A DNA stretch of 64,000 bases, from positions 264,749,687-264,813,686 of the forward strand of contig NC_061510.1 of the NCBI RefSeq assembly GCF_022539505.1, read 5' to 3'. Below are positions 53,113 to 62,899 of this stretch, in pieces. The notes under the pieces are model-generated. The model saw only the letters and a program-made list of their open reading frames with translations. It was not told where the DNA came from and searched no databases. The translations under genes were made by a program, and so were the position numbers. How positions within the stretch are numbered: position 1 is the stretch's first letter; each line of letters opens with the position of its first letter. This DNA comes from Lolium rigidum (Eukaryota; Streptophyta; Magnoliopsida; Poales; Poaceae).

Positions 53113-55575
53113 ATGGATGGCCCCTCTCAGCCGTCCTACTCCCAGGTGGCCTCCTCCCCTTGTAAACCCTCCCCGCCGCGCCCTGTCCGCACCCCACCTC
53201 CCCTCCGCTTTCACTACCGACGCTGCCATCGCTGCCTCGCCACCGACCACACCGTCGCCTGCTGCCGTGATCCGGTTCGCTGCCGGCGCTGCCGCCACTC
53301 CGGTCACCGCGAGTACGCCTGTAAGCTCCCTACTCCCTCCTTCTCCGCTCCGTCCTCCCCGCCCCCTTTCTCCCCTTCTCAGTCCCCTTCCCCCTCCTTT
53401 GCCAGGCTCCCCATGGATGCTGCCGGAGACGCTGCGGGCCTGGAGGCTGCGGCGCCCCTCTTCTGCAACCTCTGCTTTGCCCGAGACCACCGCCGCTCGA
53501 CCTGTCCTCTCGTCATGCCGGCGGCTGTCGCCATCGGTGCTCCTGCTGTGCCTCTGGCGGGGGAGGACAGCGAGGAGGAGGAGGATCCCGATGAACCTCC
53601 CTTCGAGGGCGAGGCTGTCGGCGACGTGGCAGCTCCGCACGATGCTGCTGCGGCGGATTTCCTTCCTCTACCTCCTGCCGATGTGGAGGATGACGCTGTG
53701 TTCCCGGCGGGGGAGGACAGTGAGGTGGAGGAGGATCCCGAAGAGCTGGTCTTCGAGGTCGACGACGACGGTGGCGCGACTGCTCCGCTCGATGCTGCTG
53801 CGGCGGACTTCCTCCCTCTACCTCCTCCCGAGGTGGAGGATGAAGGAATCTTCCTTCCCATCGTCGACGCGGCGGATTTCTTGGCCGCCCCAGGCCAGGG
53901 AAGTGGAGCTCCTTCCTCCATTGGAGCCGGAGACTCTCTGGACCTTCAAGAACCGGCCTGCCCCGACCACGTCGACGTTTTCATGCCCTTCGTCAACCTG
54001 CGGCACTTCGACCACATCGCCTATGCGTTCATCAACCCCACCTCCGTCACTGCTGTGGAAGACCCTGATGCCTTCATCCATCAGGCTGCTGACCTGGGCT
54101 GCGGGCCTGACCGCGTCACCCTCTTCCTCTCGGCTGCCGGCTCCCGTGTCGCCGTTTTTGCCTCCGACAACGACTGCGAGCACGCAGTCGCCAATGGCCC
54201 CTTCCTGGGCCGGGAGGCCTCCGTCTACTTCCGTCGGCATGATGAGACCGACCAGCGCTTCGTCTTCGAGCACGAGGCCATGGCCGCCCTCTCCATCAGC
54301 CACTTCCCATTCGAGCAGTGGCAGCGGCACCACATCACACATTCCTCTGGGCCATATGCCAACCCGCACAACATCGACCATGTCTGTCTCACGGGAGTGG
54401 ACTTCCAGGCCGTCCTCGTCACTGTCAAGGCGGAGTCCATCACCGACATCCCACTGAATCTCGTCGTCAAGAACTACTGCAACATTGGCACCTTCTGCGA
54501 GGTCAACATCATCGACTTCGAAGAATTGGCGACGGGCTCAGATAACTCCTTCGGGCCGGACTTTGAGGATATTCCTAAGGCCACCTCCTCCGTGGGCGAT
54601 GAGGATGAGCTGGTGGACCTCCCTGGGGGCACAGCTTATCCAGACATGATGGAGCTTCTGGGCGTGCCTCCGCCGCTCGTGCCTCATGGCGCGCCGCATG
54701 GCGCTGCGCCAGCTGCGCCGGCAGACTCCCTGGTGGACAGGGCTCTTGCCAATGCTCCTCCTCTCCCCTTGGTCCGGGGAGGGCCCATCCTCTCCAAGCC
54801 CAAAAGCGTCCAAGTCAAGCTGAGGCTAGGGTACTTTGATGTCCTGGTCATTGGCTCTGCCGGCGAGCGTGCCTCCTTCCGCCTCCCGCTGCGCAAAAAA
54901 GACGCTTCCCCTGGCTGCAAGGGCCTCTTGGTGGCCAACTTCATCTCTGCCTCGGTGGGGGTGGTTGACAGCATTGCCCTCGTCGAGCCTTTGCGCCGGC
55001 CGGTCCTCTCTGTGGACGTCCTGGCCAGCCCCGAGGCGGTGACTGGAGCTCCCATGCCGTTGGCGGTCGCTGATGCCTTCGTCAACGGGGTCGCCGACCT
55101 TCTTTCTGCGCCACCCTCCTATGCGGCGGACACTGCCAAGGACCCGGCCCTGGACTCCATCAGCCCAAGCCCTGCTCTGCTGTTGCCAACCTCGCCTGGT
55201 AAGGAGGCCACCCTGGCTCGGCCGTCGCCGGTTCAGGTCCTGGCCTTGGAGACATCCCCTGTGGCAAATACCCTTTGGCATTCTTCTCCGGCCTCCAAGC
55301 AGCCTCGCCGCTGCTCCCGCCTCGCCCAGGGACGCTACGTCTCCATCGTCGAGCGGGATATTGCTCAGAAGAAAAGCCTCCTCGATGGTGCTGCTGCTGA
55401 ACCTTCTCGTCGCCGAGGGGAGCTCTCGGCGGACGACCTGCTTGCTGTGGCCATCGACGAGGACCGCGAAGTCCCGGCGGAGGACATCGCCGTGCTTGCC
55501 CTGGCATGCGACATCCCCCTGGCAGACCTTGAGCTTGCCCCTGGATCGGCTGTGGTGACTACACTGTTCCCATGA
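53113..55575 (+). CDS. LINE ORF1 protein with two zinc knuckles
   Basis: The ATG at 53113 (GCCATGG context) is preferred over upstream non-ATG codons, giving 820 codons. Domains: two CCHC knuckles at about residues 38-70 (CHRCLATDHTVAC and CRRCRHSGHREYAC), a third Cys-rich motif near 118 (CNLCFARDHRRSTC), an acidic tandem repeat of about 50 residues (AGEDSE.EEDPEE and DAAAADFLPLPP twice, about residues 150-255), a DUF4283-like region (about 280-470), and a C-terminal basic box (RRCSRLAQGRYVSIVERDIA) followed by LSADDLLAVAIDEDREVPAE. This order is typical of grass L1-type ORF1, a nucleic-acid chaperone that coats the LINE RNA. The frame is intact over its full length, which suggests a fairly young insertion. 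Confidence 0.75.
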   Translation: MDGPSQPSYSQVASSPCKPSPPRPVRTPPPLRFHYRRCHRCLATDHTVACCRDPVRCRRCRHSGHREYACKLPTPSFSAPSSPPPFSPSQSPSPSFARLPMDAAGDAAGLEAAAPLFCNLCFARDHRRSTCPLVMPAAVAIGAPAVPLAGEDSEEEEDPDEPPFEGEAVGDVAAPHDAAAADFLPLPPADVEDDAVFPAGEDSEVEEDPEELVFEVDDDGGATAPLDAAAADFLPLPPPEVEDEGIFLPIVDAADFLAAPGQGSGAPSSIGAGDSLDLQEPACPDHVDVFMPFVNLRHFDHIAYAFINPTSVTAVEDPDAFIHQAADLGCGPDRVTLFLSAAGSRVAVFASDNDCEHAVANGPFLGREASVYFRRHDETDQRFVFEHEAMAALSISHFPFEQWQRHHITHSSGPYANPHNIDHVCLTGVDFQAVLVTVKAESITDIPLNLVVKNYCNIGTFCEVNIIDFEELATGSDNSFGPDFEDIPKATSSVGDEDELVDLPGGTAYPDMMELLGVPPPLVPHGAPHGAAPAAPADSLVDRALANAPPLPLVRGGPILSKPKSVQVKLRLGYFDVLVIGSAGERASFRLPLRKKDASPGCKGLLVANFISASVGVVDSIALVEPLRRPVLSVDVLASPEAVTGAPMPLAVADAFVNGVADLLSAPPSYAADTAKDPALDSISPSPALLLPTSPGKEATLARPSPVQVLALETSPVANTLWHSSPASKQPRRCSRLAQGRYVSIVERDIAQKKSLLDGAAAEPSRRRGELSADDLLAVAIDEDREVPAEDIAVLALACDIPLADLELAPGSAVVTTLFP

Positions 55576-55894
55576 TAGCGCTCTACCTTGGCTATCTGCT
55601 CCACCGCCGCCCTTCCGCTCCTACTGGCTTGTATCTGAGTTCCCTCTGTGTTTGCGTCAGTCGTCTGGCTAGTTTTACTATTGTTAGTTGGGCCTTTCAG
55701 CACCTGTGTGTTCGCTGTTTATTCATGCTTTGTAACTGGATTTATGTCTGGCACCTTATGTCCCTTCAATCTATGATGGTTGTTGGCCTTTTTTATGATA
55801 ACGCTTTGGATGCTCAACCCAAAAACTGGCTCCTCTATGTTTATCTTGCCTTGCTATCTCTGGATTTCATCCCCTGGTGTTTTCTCTTTCGCTC

Positions 55895-56328
55895 ATGTTA
55901 AACAAAATTTCTCTCGATTGCTGGAATGTCCGCGGGCTGGGTATGCGGCAAAAGCGCGACGATGTCCGGGCAGCGGTTGATCTCGCTACCCACTCCATCT
56001 TGCTTTTACAAGAAACTAAGATCAACGACATCTCCTCCTTTCTTGCCTCCTCCTTCCTTCCGCCCAAACTTCGATCCTTTGTTTTCAAACCTTCCTCTGG
56101 TGCCTCCGAAGGGATCGCTACTACTTGGGATGACAGCCTCCTTCAGCTTATCCGCCACTCCATCGACGACTTCTCGGTCACCACTACCTTCTCCTATCGT
56201 CCCGATGACCTCTCCTTTACCATCATCAACGTTTATGGACCTTGTCTCCATGACCAAAAGCAAGATTTCCTTGACTCCTTAACTCAAATCTTTGATGTGG
56301 TCTCTGGGCCGGCAGCCGTCATGGGCGA
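55895..56328 (+). pseudogene. LINE ORF2, 5' part (endonuclease), truncated
   Basis: The ATG at 55895 opens MLNKISLDCWNVRGLGMRQK. Endonuclease landmarks of the APE type follow: WNVRGLG, ILLLQETKIND (catalytic Glu), FTIINVYGP and PAAVMGD (catalytic Asp). The frame is open but an LTR starts at 56329 right after ATGGGCGA, so the rest of the endonuclease and the whole RT are separated or lost. ORF2 would nick the target and copy the RNA. It lies 319 bp after ORF1, a usual spacing. Confidence 0.8.
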
Positions 56329-56885
56329 TGTCGTTGCCTAATCGACGGTACCTCGGAGGAGGGATCCTCACGAGGGGGAGAAGAAGTAGGGGCCATAGGG
56401 CGGAGTGCACACGGGACGGTGGTACGCGATTTACCCAGCTTCAGAACACCTGCACGATGACGGGGCCTACCGCAGCTTGTCCGGAATTATCCGGCGCTTT
56501 CGCGTTGTTACAATGAGTTGTGGTCGTGCCTCTAGGGCTCCTGGTATCCGGCTTATAAAGGCGCACGGATCTAGGGTTTACATGGAGAGTCCTAGCCGGA
56601 TTACAGGTTTGCCTAACTACGGAACTATATCTTGCCGTGTACGTCAAGGATCCGCCTCCCTCTATACGTCGTCCCGGATCCGGGTTCCTACTGGGCCTTC
56701 ATGGATCCGGGTTCCTCCAAAGGTAGGTCGGATCCGGCTCCCTTCTCCTGGGCCGGACTTCATCCTTCGAGATCAACAAAGAATCGGGCCGCCCGATGGG
56801 CCACATGCCACATCACCATCTATGGGCCACCCGGGCTTGCCGGATCTAGGCACTGTCGATGGTACACCCATGAAGTATACCCACA
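56329..56885 (-). mobile_element. LTR of a minus-strand gypsy-type element (557 bp)
   Basis: On the minus strand it starts TGTGGGTATACTTCATGGGT at 56885 and ends CAACGACA at 56329. The adjoining + sequence ATAGTAGCCCCCAGAG is the reverse complement of a polypurine tract (CTCTGGGGGCTACTAT). So this is the 3' LTR, inserted in LINE ORF2. The target flank on the left is GGCGA. Confidence 0.7.
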
Positions 56886-57312
56886 ATAGTAGCCCCCAGA
56901 GTTCCCCGAGTTTCACCTCCTGTTTCCGCCTTGCTAGCGCCTTATGGTCTCCGGCAATGTTGGTAACACGGAGAAACTTGAAGACTCCAACTTCACATTT
57001 TCTTCTTTCCCAACTTTTAGTCGGAAAAACCTTCCCATCCTGCGGGACTTCATCCATCGACAGTTTAAAACATGTCTCCGGGTTACTCCCCTGCTTGCGA
57101 ATGAGAACCGCTTATCTTCGCGCTCGTTTACCCGGAATCTCAAAAGACTCAAACGGTTCCGCCAATTCTGGCGCCATTTTCGCGCGATTTGAGCGGTAAC
57201 TTATCCTTAGCCATTTTTACCGTTTAGGGTTTTGACACGTGTCACGCATCCAACAGTGCGACGCTTGCGTTCCGATCACAGGATGCGGAGCACGAATCTC
57301 CTCCCGACTGCC

Positions 57313-57320
57313 TATAAATA
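57313..57320 (+). promoter_or_regulatory. TATA box of antisense accessory gene
   Basis: TATAAATA about 35 bp upstream of a CT-rich 5' leader, on the strand opposite to the host element. Confidence 0.5.
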
Positions 57321-57648
57321 TCCACCGTCAACCTCTAAACCCTCATTCACCCCCCTTTTCACCTCTCTGCGAAGCGCCTCCCTCGAGCTCTTCCTCCGCC
57401 GCGCCGGAGTCTGCCGGAAAACCCGTTGGAGTCTCGCCGGAGCTGTTGCGCCACCGCACAGTTCATAGCGTTCTTAACTTCAGCGAGCCACCGCGCGAAA
57501 TCCTCGTCGCCGGCGACTCCGACCACCGCGGAACCCATTACGGTGAGTTCTCGAACTTCAGTCTTTCGCCGTAGTTGGAAGGGATGATTCTTAGGAAGAT
57601 GACGTGGATCCGACTAAGTTCCGTTTTCCGCTATCGCTTTTTCTTCAG

Positions 57649-57886
57649 ATGTCTTCTGCGACTCCGCCTCCATCTTCCGAGCCCATCATGGCAACCCCCT
57701 CTCCTCCGCCCCTCCTCCCTTCGTTCCAATCCAACTGGATCCCACCAGGGACTCCGGGAAGGACGCCGAAGGAACTTCTGCAAACCCGGAGAAAACCTCC
57801 GGGGCGGAACAAAAGGCGGAAGAAAACACCGCCAAGAAGTCCAAGGCTCGTCAGCGAGACTCCGAAGCCAAAGGGAAATGGTGGCC
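57649..57886 (+). pseudogene. Start of antisense accessory gene (putative gypsy-type transposon family)
   Basis: Gene model on +: 5' UTR exon to a donor ACG|GTGAGT (57543), intron to TTCTTCAG, and ATG 57649 (MSSATPPPSSEPIMATPSPP). After a frame change it reads DSGKDAEGTSANPEKTSGAE and RDSEAKGKWWP, where an LTR cuts in at 57887. The K-WW start resembles the beginning of the 'putative gypsy type transposon' (Transposase_28) domain of grass repeats; this is a memory-based match on few residues. It is antisense to the element that holds it. Confidence 0.4.
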
Positions 57887-59368
57887 TGATGTCTACGGGT
57901 GCTTCTATTCTTGTAGATAGTGTTGGACCTCCAAGAGCAGAGGTTTGTAGAACAGCAGCAAGTTTCCCTTAAGTGGATCACCCAAGGTTTATCGAACTCA
58001 GGGAGGAAGAGGTCAAAGATATCCCTCTCAAGCAACCCTGCAATCATGATACAAGAAGTCTCTTGTGTCCCCAACACACCTAATACACTTGTCAGATGTA
58101 TAGGTGCACTAGTTCGGCGAAGAGATAGTGAAATACAAGTTGTATGAATGAATATGAGTAGTAATAGCAATCTGAATAAAATATGGCAGCGAGTAAACAT
58201 GCAACATCATAGTAAATAAACGGAGTTTCGATGCTTAGAAATAAGGCCTAGGGATCATACTTTCACTAGTGGACACTCTCAACATTGATCACGTAATAAA
58301 ACCACTCTACACTCTCTTGTTGGATGATGAACACCACTAATTGCGTAGGGCTACAAGAGCACCTCAATGCCGGAGTTAACAAGCTCCACAACATTCGATA
58401 TTCATATTTAAATAACCTTAGAGTGCATGATAGATCATTGCAATTACACCAAGTACTAACATAGCATGCACACCGTCACCATCACACTATGAAGGAGGAA
58501 TAGATCACATCAATACTATCATAGCAATAATTAACTTCATAATCTACAAGAGATTACAATCATAACCTACGCCAAGTACTACATGATGCACACACATCGT
58601 CACCTTTACACCATGGAGGAGGAATAGAGTACTTTAATAACATCACTAGAGTAACACATAGATGAATAGTGATACAAAACTCATATGAATCTCAATCATG
58701 TAAGGCAACTCTTGAGATCATTGTATTGAAGTACATAGGAGAGAGATTAACCACATAGCTACCGGTACAGCCCTTAGCCTCGATGGAGAACTACTCCCTC
58801 CTCATGGGAGACAGCTGCATTGATGGAGATGGCGGTGGTGTTGATGGAGATGCCTTCCGGGGGCACTTCCCCGTCCCGGCGGCGTGCCGGAACGTAGACT
58901 CCGTCCCCCGGATCTTGGCTTCGCGATGGCGGCGGCTCTGGAAGGTTTCTCGTACCGTGGCTTTTCCGTATCGAAGATTTAGGTCAGGGAGCTTTATATA
59001 GGTGAAGAGGCGGAGTCGGAGGGGGTACGGAGCCGCCACACAATAGGGGGGCGCGGCCCAGGCCCTGGCCGTGCCAGCCCCCTGTGTGGGCCCCCTGTGG
59101 CTCTCCTCTGGTGGCTCTCGGGTGTTCTGGAAGCTTCGTGGAATTCTAAGATGCTGGGCGTTGATTTCGTCCGATTCCGAGAATATTTCCTTACTAGGAT
59201 TTCTGAAACCAAAAACAGCGAAAACAACGAATCGGCCCTTCGGCATCTCGTCAATAGGTTAGTTCCGAAAATGCATAATAATGACATAAAGTGTGTATAA
59301 AACATGTGAGTATCATCATAAAAGTAGCATGGAACATAAGAAATTATAGATATGTTTGAGACGTATCA
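57887..59368 (-). mobile_element. 3' LTR of a minus-strand non-autonomous Athila-like element
   Basis: On the minus strand it begins TGATACGTCTCAAACATATC at 59368 and ends AAGCACCCGTAGACATCA at 57887 (1482 bp). The polypurine tract (CTTGGGGATGCT) flanks 59369. It is nearly identical to the right LTR at 62900 over the shared part, with a 27-bp stretch at 58732-58758 that the right LTR lacks. The high LTR similarity implies recent insertion. Confidence 0.85.
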
Positions 59369-61972
59369 AGCATCCCCAAGCTTAGTTCCTACTCGCCCTC
59401 GAGTAGGTAAACGATAACAAAGATAATTTCTGAAGTGACATGCTATCATAATCTTGATCAATACTATTGTAAAGCATATGAGATGAATGAAGTGATTCAA
59501 AGTAATGGTAAAGATAATGAGTAAACAAATGAATCATATAGCAAAGACTTTTCATGAATAATACTTTCAAGACAAGCATCAATAAGACGTGCATAAGAGT
59601 TACTCATAAAGCAATAAATTCAGAGTAAAGGCATTGAAGCAACACAAAGGATGATTAAGTTTCAGCAATTGCTTTCAACTCGTAACATGTATATCTCATG
59701 AATAGTTGTCAACATAAAGCAATATAACAAGTGCAATAGGTAAACATGTAAGAATCAATGCACACAGTTCATACAAGTGTTTGCTTCTAAGATAGAAGGA
59801 ATAGGTAAACTGACTCAACATAAAGTAAAAGAATGGCCATTCGCAGAGGGAAGCATGGATTACTATATTTGTGCTAGAGCTTTTCATTTTGAAAACAAGA
59901 AACAATTTTGTCAACGGTAGTAATAAAGCATATGTGTTATGTATAAGATATCCTATAAGTTGCAAGCCTCATGCATAGTATACCAATAGTGCTCGCACCT
60001 TGTCCTAATTAGCTTGGATTAACATGGATTATCATTGCATAGCATATGTTTCAACCAAGTGTCACAAAGGGGTACCTCTATGCCGCCTCGTACAAAGGTC
60101 TAAGGAGAAAGTTCGCATTGGATTTCTCGCTTTTGATTATTCTCAACTTAGACATCCATACCGGGACAACATAGACAATAGATAATGGACTCCTCTTTAA
60201 TGCATAAGCATACAACAACAGTTAAAATTCTCATAAGAGATTGAGGATTGATTGTCCACACTGAAACTTCCACCATGGATCATGGCTTTAGTTAGCGGCC
60301 CAATGTTCTTCTCTAACAATATGCATACTCAAACCATATGATCATGAAAATCGCCCTTACTTCATACAAGACGAACATGCATAGCAACTCACATGATATT
60401 CAACAAAGGTAAAAGTTGATGGCGTCCCCAGAAACATGGTTACCGCTCAACAAGCAACTTATTAAGAAATAAGACACATAAGTACATATTCTTCACCACA
60501 ATAGTTTTTAAGGCTATTTTCCCATGAGCTATATATTGCAATGACAAAGAATAGAATTTTAAAGGTAGCACTCAAGTAATTTACTTTGGAATGGCAGAGA
60601 AATACCATGTGGTAGGTAGGTATGGTGGACACAAATGGCATAGTTTTTGGCTCAAGGATTTGGATGCACGAGAAGAATTCCTCTCAATACAAGGCTAGGC
60701 TAGCAAGGTTGTTTGAAGCAAACTCAAGTATAAAAGGTGCAGCAAATGTCACATGTGAACATATTGTAACTATTATAAGACTTTACATTGTCTCATTGTT
60801 GTTCAAACACCTCAACCAGAAAATATCTAGATTCTAGAGATCAATCATGCAAACCAAATTTTAACAAGCTCTATGTAGTTCTTCATTAATAGGTACAAAG
60901 TACATGATGCAAGAGCTTAAACATGATCTATATGAGCACAACAATTGCCAAGTATCAAATTATTCAAGACATTATACCAATTACCACATGCAGCATTTTC
61001 TGTTTCCAACCATATAACAATGAACGAAGAGTTTCAACCTTCGCCATGAACATTAAAAGTAAAGCTAAGAACATATGTGTTCATACGAAACAGCGGAGCG
61101 TGTCTCTCTCCCACACAAGCATGATGGATCATATTTTATTCAAACAAAAACAAAAACAAAAACAAACAGACGCTCCAAGTAAAGCACATAAGATGTGACC
61201 GAATAAAAATATAGTTTCAAGAGAAATGACCTGATAAGTTGCCGATGAAGAAGGGGATGTCTTGGGCATCCCCAAGCTTAGATGCTTGAGTCTTCTTAAA
61301 ATATGCAGGGATGAACCACGGGGGCATCCCCAAGCTTAGACTTTTCACTCTTCTTGATCATAGTATATCATCCTCCTCTCTTGACCCTTGAAAACTTCCT
61401 CCACACCAAACTCAAAAAAACTCATTAGAGGGTTAGTGCATAATCAAAAATTCACATATTCAGTAGGTGACACAATCATTCTTAATACTTCGGACATTGC
61501 TCAAAGCTACCGGAAGGTAATGGAACAAAGAAATCCATCCAACACAAATAAAGAGGCAATGCGAAATAAAAGGCAGAACTGTCAAACAATGAACAGTCCG
61601 TAAAGACGAATTTTAAAAAGACACCAGACTTGCTCAGATGAAAATGCCCAAATTTAATGAAAGTTGCGTACATATCTGAGGATCACGCACGTAAATTGGC
61701 AGTTTTTTCTGAGTTACCTACAGAGAATCATACCCAAATTCGTGACAGCAAGAAATCTGTTTCTGCGTAGCAATCCAAATCTAGTATTGACTTTACTATC
61801 AAAGACTTTACTTGGCACAACAATGCAATAAAATAAAGATAAGGAGAGGTTGCTACAGTAGTAACAACTTCCAAGACTCAAATATAAAATAAAATTACTA
61901 TAGTAAAATAAACACATGGGTTATCTCCCAAGAAGTGCTTTCCTTATAGCCATTAAGATGGGCTCAGCAGTT
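59369..61972. other. Non-coding internal region of the element
   Basis: About 2.6 kb without a supported ORF. It mirrors 28031-30619 (for example CTTGGGCATCCCCAAGCTTA at about 61260 and CTACAGTAGTAACAACTTCC at about 61853), so both elements share a backbone. Confidence 0.7.
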
Positions 61973-62731
61973 TTAATGATGCACTCGCAAGAAATAGAAG
62001 TTAAAGCAAAAGAGAGCATCAAAAAGCAAGTATGAAACAAATTTAAGCATAACCCACTTCCTATGAAAAGGAATCTTGTAAATAAACAAGTCATGTAGGC
62101 ATAATGCAACAAGCATAGAAAGATAAAACAAGTGTAACTTCAAAAATTTCAGCATATAGAGAGGTGTTTTAGTAACATGAAAATTTCTACAACCATATTT
62201 TCCTCTCTCATAATAACTTTCAGTGGCATCATGAAAAAATTCAACAATGTAACTATCACATAAAGCATTCTTATTCACATGCATAAAAGTATCATTACTC
62301 TCCACATAAGCATAATCAATTTTATTAGTTGTAGTGGGAGCAAATTCAACAAAGTAGCTATCATTATTATTCTCATCATCAAATATAGGAGGCATAGTAT
62401 AATCATAACAAGCTTTATCCTCCATAGTAGGCGGCACCAAAAGACCACTATCATTATAATCATCATATATGGGAGGCATATCGTAATCAACATAAACTTT
62501 CTCCTCAATGCCCGGAGGGCTAAAGAGATCATTTTCATCAAAACCGATCTCCCCAAGCTTAGAATTTTCTATAGCATTAGCAACAATGGTGTTCAAAGCA
62601 TTCATATTAATAACATTCCCATTAGCATACATATAAAGTTCCATGGGGTTTTTAATTCTCTCTTCAAACACATCATGTCCTAATTCAAGATAAAGTTCAT
62701 AAAGATCTCTCATATTTTTGTTGTTTTCCAT
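61973..62731 (-). CDS. 252-aa acidic protein with hydrophobic C-terminus, function unknown
   Basis: Intact ORF with ATG at 62731 (MENNKNMRDLYELYLELGHD). Residues ~75-145 carry three related motifs (VDYDMPPIYDDY, YDYTMPPIFDDE and a weaker third around YFVEF), rich in Asp/Tyr. The C-terminal ~65 residues are hydrophobic and basic (FLKLHLFYLSMLVALCLHDL, WVMLKFVSYLLFDALFCFNF), predicting one or two membrane segments. It is the only ORF of this 3.5-kb internal domain; gag and pol are absent. It does not resemble Gag, protease, RT or integrase. An intact frame in a recently inserted element suggests the protein, or its coding RNA, matters for the element. I cannot name it. Confidence 0.6.
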   Translation of the reverse strand: MENNKNMRDLYELYLELGHDVFEERIKNPMELYMYANGNVINMNALNTIVANAIENSKLGEIGFDENDLFSPPGIEEKVYVDYDMPPIYDDYNDSGLLVPPTMEDKACYDYTMPPIFDDENNNDSYFVEFAPTTTNKIDYAYVESNDTFMHVNKNALCDSYIVEFFHDATESYYERGKYGCRNFHVTKTPLYMLKFLKLHLFYLSMLVALCLHDLFIYKIPFHRKWVMLKFVSYLLFDALFCFNFYFLRVHH

Positions 62732-62881
62732 TATGCCTAACTAGTGTAAACAAGAAACAAAAAGATGCAATTGCAGGATCTAAAGGAAATAGCTTTGAGC
62801 ACACACACAACGGCAACAGAAAAGTACTTAGTTACCTGGGACCGGAGTATGAGTGACTTTACCTTTCCTCCCTACAGCAAC

Positions 62882-62899
62882 GGCGCCTGTAAAAGTGCT
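62882..62899 (-). promoter_or_regulatory. Primer binding site region of the element
   Basis: On the minus strand the LTR end is followed by AAGCACTTTTACAGGCGCCGTTGC. The GGCGCCGTTGC core matches the Athila-type primer site also seen at 27107, placed ~15 bases from the LTR. Confidence 0.45.

Noticed and set aside
52937..54457. 506-codon + frame and several long minus frames over the LINE
   Set aside because: Other-frame shadows of ORF1; Pro/Ser/Arg-rich translation without domains.
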